Position numbers and translations under genes: made by a program. From positions 7,688,001 to 7,752,000 of the forward strand of contig JAJTUQ010000001.1 of NCBI GenBank assembly GCA_021399445.1: a stretch of 64,000 nt of DNA, read 5' to 3'. Each line of letters starts with the position of its first letter. The first letter of the stretch is position 1. The notes beneath the pieces were generated by a model. It ran no database searches. It was not told the DNA's origin and saw nothing but the letters and a program-made list of their open reading frames with translations. This document shows, piece after piece, positions 48,788 to 61,355 of this stretch. This DNA comes from Xylogone sp. PMI_703. Lineage: Eukaryota > Ascomycota > Leotiomycetes.

Positions 48788-51134
48788 TCGTAAAAGCTAC
48801 CTCATTGTATTGGGGTAGCTCAAGGCTGTAGGTATTCCAAGGCTGACGGTGACGGAGGATAGCTCCTCCGGTGGGCGGAAGTAGCCATTTGCACAATTAA
48901 CCGCGCCATCACGTGCAGCATATTGCAATCTGCTTAAGTCACGAGAAGAATCACAAGTTCCCAGTATTAAAGTTAGCCAGTTAAATGGCTATAATGGTAC
49001 GTGGTTACGTTTTAAAACAATACTTCTATATCATAATTTTCCTCACGATTCTTCTCACGTCTTTTCCTAGCAGGATGGCAATAGGTGAAGCTGTTCAAGT
49101 ACGGAGTATTAGGAGTTTAAATTCGTCTAAAGTTCTACCTGGTGCGTGCTCTCTATTATTAGAAAACAATGACGAGTACCATATCGTACATTGTCAAACC
49201 TTGGGGTAGATCCTCAGTTTCAAATGAAATAACTGAGGATCAACAACAGGGACCAGGGCAAGTAACTATCGCTTATTATTAGGCTGCCAAGGGATTTCTT
49301 TGTTTTCATTGAGCATTCTATATAGCTTCCTGTTCAAGTATTTACCAGTCACGATACAGATGATTACTTGATCAAAGGAAGCACGGTACGGTACGCAGGG
49401 ACTCAGATCCATGTGGCGCACGGGAATTGGGCGCTCCCGCTGCAGAACAACCAAGGCAAGCAGGGCAAGAGCCGAGGAGGCACGATGGCTTTCTGTAAGT
49501 GTGTATACTAGTACCGTATTATTAGCATCCTTGATATCAGATTGATCATTAAGGAGGTCCAATCATGCAGGGAAAACCATGACAGCCAGTAATATGGGCT
49601 TCGCCTTGAATCTTTGTACTGTGCTGGAAGCATGTGTTGCGTACTGCAGTGGCTCATCTGCTCCCTTAAATAAAAACTATATGGTTGTTGTTCAGCAATG
49701 TACTTAGATTATGCAAGAAATCATACCCAGAGCCGTACATCAAGTGCATCAGGGTGTAGTACTGCGGTATGGCATATGTGCTTAGAAATAGCCGCTAAAA
49801 AGGACGGATTGGATGTCAAATGTGTTGAAGGCTGCAGTGTCCCAGGTGGTGCAGGACCTAAAACCCACCTTTGGCTGGAGAATCACTTCTACCGACCGAC
49901 GTAAGGCGCGTTATGTTGAACCGAAAATACTTCAATACTACTCTGGGCCACTTTATCGATGCAGCATGAGCGTTTACTGTGGGAGAAGTCTGGTCGCGAG
50001 ATCGACGCTGCTGATGATCCGCACGTTGTAGATTTACCGTATTCTCTTTTTGCTGTGTATCAAAACAGAGCCTGCTGCCGACGACGAGACGAGCATTATT
50101 CCAGATTTGACGGCTTACTGTGTACTGTGGTCGTTGATCTCGGTGATGCATCGTCGTTTGGGAGTTTCGAAGTAGCGCCGTCCGTCTTGCAGCACTAGCC
50201 CTAAAAGGACTGGCGCGTTTCGGTTTCTTTTGCCGCCTGCGCGTCCCATTGGGAGGATTGGAGGAGTGCGTTTCAAAGCTGACACCCAGGGTCTGGAGCT
50301 CTCACCACGCCCGTCGTTGTCGCTGAGGAGGCTTGTCAAACAACAAGTTTCGATTTGCAGGCTTGGGAATGCCTCATCAAGAGCAAGAGCCTTCGCAAGT
50401 CCACCTCAAACCGATTGCAATTCGCAGGTTTGATTGCTGAGGATAAAGTCATCACCAACTGGGCGAGAGTCTGTTGCTTTCTACAGCCGCAAGGTCGTGA
50501 TTCTGGGCCCACGTTTTTTGCTGGTGCGTTTCGCGAAGCTCCTTGTCCATCCAGCCCCTGGCACTTGCTTGTGCGTCGTGTTTCACCCTAGACGGAGGTG
50601 CGCTAGTTCTTGGGCAGACCAGGCGTCTCCCAGCAGCAGCTCTCTACCCAAAACCACCACCTGGGTCCTCCGCTAGCCTGCGAAGAAAGATACGCTCAAC
50701 CGGAGAGAACTTCTTTATCATCGAATCTCACCGTGTTTCTCACGTCCTTCCTGCGGTTTGGTCGTGGTCAGATTCCCGCGTGGTTCCTGTCGTCGAAGCG
50801 TCCAGGCCTCCTTTTTCTTCTTCTGCGAATGCATTCGACGTTTCAACTCATCTGCTCCAGTCACCCCACTTCTCTGTTCTTTTTACCGGTCAATTCATTT
50901 TGCATCCGATTTTGTCCTGGATCACAAGTGTAGGCATACCTCACAGTGCCTTTCATTTGTCGACTCAGTTGAGCCTCACTCTGTCGGATACACGGAGATT
51001 TCACTTCATATTGGATCTTCGCTATTGTTTTCTTCCCATAATTCAGTGTGCGTCCTGGGACAGCCACGTTTATCCACTGAGCGTTACATACCTACCTTTT
51101 GAATCCGACATATAATTCTTAATAATCTTCCAAA
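48788..51134. other. Gene-free 2.3 kb, STE11 upstream region
   Basis: Divergent upstream region of VPS18 and STE11. It contains an E-box CACGTG at 48910-48915, scattered GTAC words (for example at 49097, 49385 and 49756), and, from about 50370 to 51134, a pyrimidine-rich stretch with only one internal ATG (50829), probably a long 5' leader of STE11. Several open frames here have no ATG. Confidence 0.5.
48985..49209 (+). CDS. Possible small hydrophobic protein, doubtful
   Basis: A 74-residue frame with an ATG start, a hydrophobic segment (YFYIIIFLTILLTSF) after a short basic N-terminus, and a polar remainder. It lies 198 nt upstream of, and divergent from, VPS18. I recognise no family. It could be a small secreted or membrane protein or a chance frame; there is no splice or motif support. 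Confidence 0.15.
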   Translation: MAIMVRGYVLKQYFYIIIFLTILLTSFPSRMAIGEAVQVRSIRSLNSSKVLPGACSLLLENNDEYHIVHCQTLG

Positions 51135-53986
51135 ATGGCTATGCTAGCATCGAAGTCGCAATTCCAGGCGCCTTTACTTTCAACCTCCAACCTCCCTCCC
51201 AACTCTGGCCCAGTATCCTCCGTTCCATCCAGTCGTAGAGTCCCAACCCTGGCTACCACTGGACCATCATTCTCTAGCCCTACGGAATCGGAGTTTTCAG
51301 ATATCGATGGGCCAGAATCGGCGAAGAACTGGGGTGAGGATCGTGTATGTGAATGGCTAAGGAGTGTCAACTGCGGTGATTACGAAAAGCTATTCAGAAA
51401 GAATAACATCAATGGGGAGAATCTTCTGGAGATGGATAAGGCTGTGTTGCAGGAAATGGGCATTGAGAAAATTGGCGACCGCGTACGATTATTTCTGGCC
51501 ATCAAGAAGCTCCGGACGAAGGCATATGCCAACCAGAAAAAGAGGAATAGGGTAAGCTCACCTCAAACACTCGAAATGTCAGTCATATTGAATATCCATA
51601 GGACTCCTTTGCTGGCCTTGACGCATTTACTCCTTCCTCATCTGGGTCTCCACGGCCTCTGAATTCTAGCGCCCGAACAATGCCGACTCAACCTGCTCCT
51701 AAAAGGTATTGTAAATATCCTGGGAACTCCACCCAGCGATGGCTTTTGATATATATGCTAATATATGTCTTTAGATCCAGCTCACCCCTAGCTGCATCAG
51801 AAGTCCGTGTGGTGAGGGGAGCTAGAGGATATGGTATTGTAAGCCCTGCGGAGACAGCGAGACGTGAACAGGCTGGTTATTTCAATACTAGCAACCCTTC
51901 AAGTGCGGGAACAGCCTCCGGTAGAAGGCCTGGAACTCCGTCAGACACAACGCAAACAGCACGCCTTGCTCATCAACATAATCGTGGAAATGCCAGCATT
52001 GATGGCTCTTTGATGGCCCAGTTACCCCAGAATCAAGATGTTATTAGGGTGATTTCATCAAACGGTTTGACGAAAGTCGTTAAGATCGCGGACTGTAATT
52101 CCTGCGACGAGGTCATGCGAGTAACTTTACGGAAATTCGGATTTCGAGAGGATCATGAGCGAAATCATTGCTTCTACGTTCTAAACGGAGTCGATCCCGA
52201 TCCCGCTCACTGCCGACGACTTTCTGAAAGTGAGTTATGGCGTATTATAAAAGATCAGAAGAGACCGGAGCGGAATCGACTTATTTTGAGAAAAATCCAT
52301 GCCGGTGAACCTACTGAAGCTGAACTGCAACGTGCTGCCGCTATCGCAATGGAAGAGGCTGCTGTTAACCATACCAGAGCTCTTGAAGGCGTTGATAAAC
52401 GCAGTCAGCTCAAAGTGCAAAAGGTCCTAGGGGAAAGCTGGGATAACAACTTACAACACCCGTTGTCTCCAGCGTCGTTTACTGGGTCAGCGTTGTCTGC
52501 TGGGGAACGAGAACGCAATGTGTACAACGCGGCCATGGATCTAGAAAGGCCAGCTCCAGCCGAGAGAAGAGTGAACACCTCCAGGGCCCAGAAGAATAAG
52601 AAGGGTGTCCTTCGTCAATTCTTCGGACAACGGCCGCCCAGTGAATTGATCACGTCGGATTTGACCACCTACTTCCCGGATCATCCTCGCGAAGAAATCG
52701 ATCGCACGGCAAGGCTCTCTCTTCGAAGATCAACAAGACTAAGCAAAATAAACAGCCGGTTGAGCGTTGTGAGCAATCTAAGTTTTGCATCTAGCATCAC
52801 GGATGCTCCTCCCATGCCTACAATTGCCGATACCTGGCTGAGTGGTAATAGTCAGTTGGCCAAGGTTCGCGGTGTTAGTCGCCATTATAGAGACTCTATA
52901 GCCTCCTCAATACTGGAGCGCGTACAGGAGGAATCAAATGAACCAAATCGCAAGTCTTATGTGTCATTCGATAGCGGATCAGATATCACAACAAATGTTA
53001 ACGTGACCGATCCAGATGGCAATGTCATGACTCATAGTTACTTTGAAGATGGCAGCACCGAGGCAGGCTCCTTAAGAGAAATTAGCCAGGCTTTAAATGA
53101 TGATGGAGAGGACGTGGACGAAGAATTGGAGAGTTTCTTGGCTGGTGACTCCTGGGATGACACCAAATGGATGAAGGGTGCATTGATCGGGCAAGGTTCC
53201 TTTGGCAGCGTATATTTGGCTCTGCATGCAGTTACTGGAGAACTTCTAGCCGTGAAGCAAGTCGAGACATCATCGCCCAGCCAAAATGATACTAGAAAAA
53301 AGAGTATGATTGATGCCTTAAAACGCGAGATCAGTCTTCTTCGAGACTTACAACATCCCAACATTGTCCAATACCTGGGTGCCAGCTCTTCTGGCGATCA
53401 CCTAAATATTTTCCTAGAATATGTCCCTGGTGGTTCAGTCCAGACGATGCTTAACTCCTACGGAGCCCTTCGAGAACCTTTAATCCGCAGCTTTGTTCGC
53501 CAAATTGTTACTGGTCTTGCCTATCTTCATGGAAGAGATATCATTCATAGAGATATCAAGGGCGCAAACATTCTGGTAGATAACAAAGGCGGTATTAAGA
53601 TCTCGGATTTTGGTATTTCAAAGAAGATTGAGGCGACAAATATTCTCAGCGGCCCAGCAAATAACAAGAATCGACCCTCTCTCCAGGGCTCCGTGTTTTG
53701 GATGGCACCGGAAGTTGTAAAACAAACTTCATATACGCGCAAAGCAGATATTTGGTCTCTTGGGTGTCTTGTTGTGGAAATGATGACCGGAACTCATCCA
53801 TTTCCCGATTGCTCCCAGCTGCAGGCCATCTTCAAGATTGGTGGTTCCAAGATCAGTCCAACAATTCCTGACCACGCGAGTGCTGAAGCAAAGACTTTTC
53901 TCTCTCAGACATTCGAAGTTGAGCATACGAAAAGACCAAGTGCGGATGAGCTTTTGTACAGTCCATTTTTAAACTTGATTACGTGA
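51135..53986 (+). CDS. STE11: MAP kinase kinase kinase, Ste11 type
   Basis: Exons 51135-51551, 51602-51705 and 51775-53986 give 910 residues. Domain order is SAM (about 65-130; WGEDRVCEWLRSVNCGDYEKLF), a Ser/Pro-rich linker, a Ras-association-like domain (about 263-350; VIRVISSNGLTKVVKI), a regulatory region, and a C-terminal kinase (about 640-905). Kinase motifs are intact: GQGSFGSVY, AVKQVE, HRDIKGANILVD, DFGIS and the activation-loop SVFWMAPEV. This is the architecture of Ste11/Byr2, which with Ste50-type adaptors drives the pheromone, filamentation and osmotic-stress MAP kinase cascades. In plant-pathogenic relatives this kinase is needed for infection structures. The ATG used is the first after a leader of about 0.77 kb with few ATGs. 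The region between the RA and kinase domains probably holds the auto-inhibitory segment. Confidence 0.96.
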
Positions 53987-54891
53987 AAATATTATGACGA
54001 CAGTCCTCATAGCATCGGAGGGACTAATATTTGTGGGAATTTGCTGCATGTTCGAGTCTGTTCTCTTCATTTGCAGAGATTTTACCTTCTGAGCGTTTTG
54101 AGCGAGCAGTTTACTTTTCCTGGGCGGCTTATAGTTATTCAGAGATGACAGTCAATGTATTGAACAGACGATCATGATGATTCAAGAATATTCTTTCTTG
54201 CGGGCAATGAGTAGTAATTGATTTGTCTCATTGTAACCGCCTAGGGTTAATGGGAAGGACCAGGAGTCTTTAGAATGAGCTTCATGTACGCAAATAAAAA
54301 ATGAATGAGACATGAAAATGAAGTCTGACGATATGAACCCTTTGCTTGTTATTTCATTGTGCCTAGCCCAATATAACATCCATGTCCTAATATCACAAAC
54401 ACCACGTAGTATGAATCCAGGGAGCATTCTTCAACCTCCAAGCCTAGAACTACAAGGCTTGAAGATTTGATTGATTTTGCGAGATGAACGTACGTAAAAA
54501 TTGATTGGCGTTGATCATTCATTAGTAGACCCGGAGACTACGATATCATGCAATCAGGTCTAATTGACCAACTGGTATACATCGACTAAACCAAGCACCT
54601 TTCAATTCAAGCAAACAAAGAATAAATGTCCATTATAATACTTTAAGTAGTTGGATCCGCCAAACCCATGCAGCTAGATGCTCTTGCTTATGCCCAATCA
54701 AACAAACCATTCTTTCATACGCCATTGTTATGCAATCCCTCAATGAACCCATCAGAGTTAACAATATCACGTCGTGTGACGGAGTATTCCAGATATCCCA
54801 ATTTTCTACCCTTTCATCATATTTAAACCATCCGTTAAAATACTGCCTCACATAAACCTATGCATCCCCAAGCTGATTTTTTTTAATGCTA
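53987..54891. other. Convergent gap, 0.9 kb
   Basis: 3' regions of STE11 and the PH-LRR gene, AT-rich. No gene, repeat or RNA seen. Confidence 0.45.
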
Positions 54892-57800
54892 CTACTTATC
54901 CATATTAAACACACTTAATTCTTCCATTTCAAACAAGCTTCCAGTGGAGACCGGCACTTCGGGAAGCAAGCTGTCCGGATTTCCAAACAGGATTGGCGGC
55001 AGACCAACGTCGAGTTTATGCAGAAGTGGAGATTCTTGGGATGCCAATATCTCGTCAGGAGAGGTATCTGGATCCTCCGGGGGCAGATCAATCGTTCCAT
55101 CTGAGTGCTCATCAACTGGATTCCCTAGTTCTACCTTTGGTGTCGTATTGTTCATGACGTGCTCGAATATCCCCCAGTCACTTAAGGCAGTTGTTGGTCT
55201 CAAAATATCATCATCCAAGATCCCCGGTCCACCTATAGTGTACTCTTCTGCACCGTTCGCAATTTTCATATTCCTATCTAGGAGTACGGCAAGCCTCTCA
55301 CCCTGCTCTTCCCATTTGCCCAGTAGCACTCTAATCACTTCATCTAAATCCTGAGGCGTGGGATCTTTCTCTTTTCCAGATTTTATACTAAGCTGTGTAA
55401 ACCTGCGCTGAATAGATTTGATGTTACTTTCTTTTGAACCGTTACGTCGGTAATCTCTCATGCTATCTCCTATCCGTTTAATTGATTCGTCCTGATCGTG
55501 TCGCATAAAAGGTAAATGTAATATAGTGTGGTTCTGGGCGATAGCATTGACAAGAATTGTAAAACCTTGAAGATTGATGTCATTGTGTTCACAGTAGATA
55601 TGTGTCAAGCCCTTGTTCTCCGCTAAGACAGAAGCGAGAGTATTTGCTCCCTCCAGTCCTAGATTCTGATACTCTATTCGAAGAACCTTCAGACTTGTAT
55701 TATCCTTGAGACCAGTGAGGGCATGATTGAGGCCAATTCCGAACCGCGTGACTTCCAGATGGGCATGCTCTCCAGATATATCAAGCTCCTCCAAGGTCGA
55801 ATTCTCCGCGAATAACAGCCTTAGAGTATCGCAAGTATCGGGGCTAGCATCATAAGGTAAAGACGCTTTTGAGATATCCAGGCTCCTTATGATAGTATTG
55901 CTACGTAGCGCTTCCAATAATTGTTTGAAGTATTCTTCCTTTGTGAACTCAATCATTTGGATAATCAAGCGCGTCGGCCCATAATTTTCTCGCATCGCGG
56001 TAACAATTTCATCGATACCCTTCTCAAGCCGATTCGCACTCACATGCAGTTGCAATTCTCGGGCCTGACCTGGAGTTCGGGTCATGGCTCTCATAAGAAG
56101 GGCGACATGAGAACCAGTAAGATTGCACTGATCCATTTGCAGGACACTGAGATTCTCTGACATATCACTGGTTAAATATGCTGCAATTGCATCAAGCGTC
56201 ATATCATTGACCTAATGCTTCGTTAGTGTCAAATATCTATATCTGAGAGCAGTTACATACTGTAATGCCGTTCATTATTAGCTCCTCAAGCCGCCACGTC
56301 AACATGACTTCTGTGGAAAGTAATGGCTCATCTCCCGAAGTCCTAGTAATTCTTGAAAGGTCTAACTTCCGAATATGGGTGAAACGGCTCATAGAAACTT
56401 CGAATCTGTCGAGTTGGAGCCGTCCTGGGTTATCTGCAATATTAATAACTTCTAAGGTCTGGCTTTGCCGCTCCAAATGAGATAATAACTGCATGATAAG
56501 CCTATCATTTAGGCCGCTATGTGAACATTCGATAGCTCTGAATCTTGAGGTAGGAGTTCCTAATGACAGAACTAGGACATGTTAATAGATGCAAAATAAA
56601 GTCATCGAAGGAGCCTCATACGTAGATCGTCAAAATCAGTTTCTCCAAGTTCGATACCATTTAGAATAACCCAGGTAACTTCAGTTAATCCAGTGCGACA
56701 AACAGGCATGATCGCAGCCACAATTTCACATCCCGGATCTTTCTCATATGCACCACCCTCCTCATCGAAGGTATCACGGGGCCTTCTCCTGGGAAGGCAA
56801 TTTGCAAAATTGAGCCTCCTTAGCTGTCTTGACTTCAGCACTAATGACTGAACTTCTTGATATAATAGCGATCTCTCTTGTGGTTTCAATGCCGGTACTA
56901 GCGAAATAGGAATTCCTGATTTTGTCAGCATGTATATCTTCATGACAGCTATAAATTGCTATTCCTCACCACCTCGATTAGCTAGATCTACAAGCTCACT
57001 ACCACACGTGTCATGAAGGCCATGTAAGCCGTGCAAATCGATGTCTTTGAACGAAATGGATCTAAAAGATTCATTGTATCTAAGAGCCCTCATCACCGAA
57101 AGGAGTTCGAAGATTGTGTATTGCGGAGTGTTGGCGGGAGGGAATAGCGCAAACTCTGGCGCATCTTCCACATTCCAATCTACTGCGTATCGAATGTTGG
57201 TGGGGTCACACTTTCAACATAAGTGAGCTTTGTGGGTTCAAATGGGAATCAGGAGTGAACCTACGTTATATGCTATACAGAAAGCAGATAAAGTCCTGTC
57301 AAAACAACCGTATTCTTCATCTGCAGGATATGGTGAACTCTCCGCGATATCAGGGAGCCGACTAGGACCGTGGTAATGAATGTAATGCTCTAACCAAGTA
57401 GGCCGTAAGAATTGTAGTGCTCTAAATAATGCAACAGCAATATCACGAGTGCCCGAAGCTGCTAACTCAAGGAGTGTGAGAGGATGCAAAGGCATCCTAA
57501 AACCTAGTTCAAAACGATCATCGGAATGTTGTACATTGATCGCAACCAAAGTCACAATGCCAAATATGTTTCTACTTGCTTTTGAAACAAGGAATTTACT
57601 GGTATAGTCTGGCAAGGGGATCATGTAAATTCGGTTAATGCCAATGACCATATAGAAGACGGAAGCCCCTAACTTCTGCAGGTCTTCGGCAGACGATTTC
57701 CCGCTCCTTGGAATAGCTGCCCTGCGAACAACTCTGAACACCTGGAAATGGTCAGGAGAATAATCGTTGGCTGATGACACAATGTCGATGAGGTACTGGA

Positions 57801-58683
57801 CAATCCTCTTTGGATAAGGCTGGGCCATAAGCAATTTTGCTTGTTCTGTAGCGTCACAGATGGCAGTGCGCCAAGTATCTGCTTGTTTTGGGTCCGGCAT
57901 CATGAGCTGGATCGAGCCAACTCCAGCATATTCCTCATCCAAATAAACGATTTCCGTAGTGGAGAAATGGCGACCATCCTCAATCTTATAGACACTAACT
58001 ATTTGTTCTAATGGAATACGGGTCTCTCCGTCCCCTGATGAGTGGGAATGATTGGACTGAATATCTTGCAGAGAGCCAATAGATGCTGTGGAAGGATGTC
58101 GAGTAGTACTTGCTCGTCCATGAGTAGGTGGGATGGATGGAAAGACTTCTGAAGCCTTCGATATACTCTTGAACCGAATCAGGTGGGTATCTGTTAGCAC
58201 TAAATATTCCTTCTTTTTCCTGAACATGCTACTTGTCGTTTGAACTTCCCCGTGATGTAAAACAGCTTTTGTCAAAGATATAGCTGGACTCAACACGGCA
58301 CAGTCTTCAGAGGGTGATCCCGATACAGCCATAAAGCGGTCATCGTCGTCGTCGATGGACAACATTGATCTTCTTGACATGGATCCGAATATTGAAGATG
58401 ACTTGGCCTTGTGGCCACCTCGACCGCGGAGCTTGAAAGATTCCGCATTTTCACTGGTAGCGGGTCTTGTAATTATATCCGGTGTAAGATCTAAGCTGGC
58501 AGATGATCCCAATCCAAATATTGAACCCCGCCTATGTGTTTTCTTCTTATCTTTCTGCTCGCTTTCCGCAAACTTCTCAGAATCTACATTGGTGTGTGTA
58601 ATGCTGGGGAGAGCCCCCTTCGAAAAGATGCTTAAACTCTTTCGACGCCCGTGTGCCCCACTATCTTTACCTGTTGGAGCCAT
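54892..58683 (-). CDS. PH-like domain plus leucine-rich repeat protein
   Basis: Exons 58683-57265, 57210-56970, 56915-56622, 56571-56261 and 56211-54892 give 1194 residues. The N-terminal 140 residues are basic and Ser-rich with RRKSLSIFSKG and RRGSIFG sites. A pleckstrin-homology-like region follows (about 140-310; KAVLHHGEVQTTSSMFRKKKEYLVLTDTHLIRFKS and LEQIVSVYKIEDGRHF). Then comes a helical segment and a long leucine-rich repeat array of the ribonuclease-inhibitor type (about 480-1000), with LEVINIADNPGRLQLD, LDLSRI and LEELDISGEH. The last 200 residues are acidic and disordered. A PH domain before RI-type repeats recalls the actin regulator CARMIL, so a role in cortex or membrane-actin linkage is possible, but I see no capping-protein-binding motif. 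The final exon has no stop until a natural end at FNMDK. Confidence 0.8.
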
Positions 58684-59927
58684 CACAACCTCGCAAATTA
58701 GCAAATGTAGCTGTGTATCATCGATGCCATCTAGACGGGTATGTGCGGGTAGAAGTTGCAGATGTAACTAGCCGGACCTAAGGTGAAAAACGTTAGTCAT
58801 GTAAAAACAGCTGCGATACTATCCAAGTGTAGGAGAAAAAGTGTAGGGTGGTATACTTCACTGGAGTCAAATCTTGCCTAGAGGGCGCTCTGGTAGATGA
58901 TGAAACCTCGCTATTGGCAAGCCTGTACTGGTCCAGGAATATCAAGTGTGAAGTGCACACCGCCGAAGGCCGGTAATGAAGCAGAGAAGAGAGTTTGGGA
59001 AGGTACAATTGGGCGAAAAGGAGGTCACATCATTGTCTTTGGTTCTGCTACTGATCAACCCTAACCAAGATTTAGACGGCTACAACATCAAGCATGTGAA
59101 ACGAGTGGAGGTGTTTAGTGGGATTCAAGGGACAAGTAAAGGAGATGAAGCAATTGCGATGATAGATTTTTTATGAATAAACAGATCTTCTGAGGTTTGC
59201 AACTGCCCCGAACTGTTTAGCCTCTCGGAACGGGAAGAGTGCTGGTGCACGAAACCGCGTAACGCCACTGGGCCTGTCAACTGGGTACGGTAGTTGATGT
59301 CGACCCCGAACCCATGATAGGCGGATCCCCGACGAACTTGGTAGAACTGCACCGTGCGGATATTTACAGTGCTAGCCCTGGTGATCTGCTAATTAAAAAT
59401 AATGCACATCAACAGAAGAGTTTAGAAGCAGATTCTTCCACTTTTTCTATCATAGTATACATCCTAAAGTCACCTACTTATTTCGTTATGGTGCTGGGCC
59501 TGAAGATCTTGTCGTCATCCAGCAGGTGAGGGGTACTGCGCCGTAAGGGTGCCCGTAATGCAGTCGAGGATTTCTCAGCCTTGTTCAAAGCCTGCGGTTA
59601 AGCTGCCTCGTCGCCGCGGGTAGCAGTACAGTATCTTTCTCGTCTGATGTTCTGCACCGTGGTCAGAGTATACAGCGCGACAAGAGCAAAATACAACAGC
59701 CTCAACATAACCGCTGGCAATGCCTCCAAGTATAGTGTACGATGCAAGTCTTATTCACGGAGTACCAAGTGCTGATGGATTTTGTGTGCTTATCAACATT
59801 GTCGGTGTGGTAGCATCCCCCACCTTGACAGATTAAATACGAGAAATATGCCCTTACCTGCATGTAAAAGGTGCGTATTCGTCAAGGTTGGCGTTTGATC
59901 CCATGACTGGTATTTATAGGGGGGGTC
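58684..59927. other. Intergenic, 1.24 kb
   Basis: Upstream of the PH-LRR gene and downstream of HTD2. Contains scattered GTAC words (59285, 59531, 59627, 59738, 59762). No supported gene; the short open frames have no family signal. Confidence 0.45.
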
Positions 59928-61095
59928 CTATTCAGTTACTGCTGTCCCTTTGACCGCATAGCCCCCTCCTTTTCCTTCTATCCATACATCATATTTGCTT
60001 TTTTCTTTGCTATTCCGCCAAACACACACCTTCAGGCTCTCGTGAGCATACAGGGGTGCCAGATTCCTGTAGTCAAACTTTGTAATCATTTCTCCATCTC
60101 TTAGCTGTGATCTTAATACTGATAGCATCAATACCAATGACAATGGGCCATGTACTAAAAGATCTCTATATCCTTCAACATCTTGACAATATCGGGGGTC
60201 CAGATGAATTCTATGAGCATTGAATGTCAATGCCGAGAACCGAAATAATAGAGATTGGGTTGGTGTCATCAAGACGCTAAAATCAGGATCATTTCGAGCT
60301 GTAAGTCAAGAGCTTGTTAACGAGGGGCTATGACAGGTAAGCAACAAAGACTAGAAAAGATCTTGACGAACGTTTCAACAATCTTACGGATTTACCGGTA
60401 TCAATCTTCTTTAGAGGATCTAACTCCTCACGCAAGAATACCAGGTCCCTCAGCTCCGTTATTGAAGCTGACCTCGTATCCACGCTACCATGATGCTTGA
60501 GCTCTCCATGCTGAGCTTGGTCTGGAGCTTCACCCGCGGCTAGATAGCGTCTTTCAATATTAGCGAATAATTTCTCGCTCTCCCCAGATCCTTTTGCTGT
60601 GACATTAAGAACTCGTTCTATGCATACAGCTCGAGTGCAGTCTAGATGGAGCTGATTTGATTGTGAATTGTCGAACAGCAAGGAGCCACCTGCCCACATC
60701 CGCCGTACGAACGGCGGATCAGGCGATTGTAGCGTATCTGTACCATCTGGCAGTAAATCATTCTCAGGAACTTGTGGAGAAAAGTATACTAGGTGATGGC
60801 CTTGGGGTAAGACCGGCTTCTCAAATCTACCAGCTTCGGCAGATGGTAATTGATTGTTGTACCTCTTGAAGCTCGAAGGATCGCAAGATTCGGGAAGAAA
60901 ATCACGGAGCGAGATGTTTAAGAGGTGCGACGGCGTTGGCGATAGGTAGTCATAAGTCACATTGGGTGGACCGGAGGTAAGTTTTTGGGAATGAAGATGT
61001 TGCTGAGTTGCTATAAATCGAGCTAATGTTGGTGTATGTGATCCTTTCAGAGGAGAAGGGCCATATCTTAACACCCTCGCAAATGGAAACTTCAT
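59928..61095 (-). CDS. HTD2: Mitochondrial 3-hydroxyacyl-thioester dehydratase
   Basis: Exons 61095-60396 and 60298-59928 give 356 residues. This is the dehydratase step of mitochondrial type II fatty acid synthesis, which makes the octanoyl precursor of lipoic acid. The N-terminus is basic (MKFPFARVLRYG) and suits import. The N-terminal half carries a hot-dog-like domain with FVRRMWAGGSLLFD and ELRDLVFLREE. The second half, reached across a 97-nt intron, has the hallmark TPTQSLLFRFSALTFNAHRIHLDPRYC, where the Asn-x-His-x-Ile-His-x-Asp stretch holds the catalytic residues of the R-hydratase family, then LLVHGPLSLVLML. The match to fungal Htd2-like proteins is strong. It runs in the same direction as PHA2, 260 nt downstream. 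Confidence 0.92.
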
Positions 61096-61355
61096 TTTAA
61101 GCTAGCCTAATGACAGAAATACAACGCATTACGTCGAGAATTCTGTTTATGGGGTTTTTTAGGTATATAGCAAAAGGTGAAAGCCTGAGTTACCGAGATC
61201 GGGATGCTTTTTAGGTAACTTGCTTATCGATAACACCGCTCAGAGACAGGGAAACACTGGCATATTAGCTACTTTCTCACTTAAATCATCGGGGGAATAT
61301 TAACTAATCTATTTATACTATATTTTATGGCGCATAGAGACTAATTGAACAAATT

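Noticed and set aside
49266..49562. 98-codon frame on the minus strand
   Set aside because: Starts at TTG, no motif, low-complexity AT-rich surroundings.
50543..51115. 190-codon open frame before STE11
   Set aside because: Lacks an ATG start and is open because of pyrimidine-rich composition; no protein motif.
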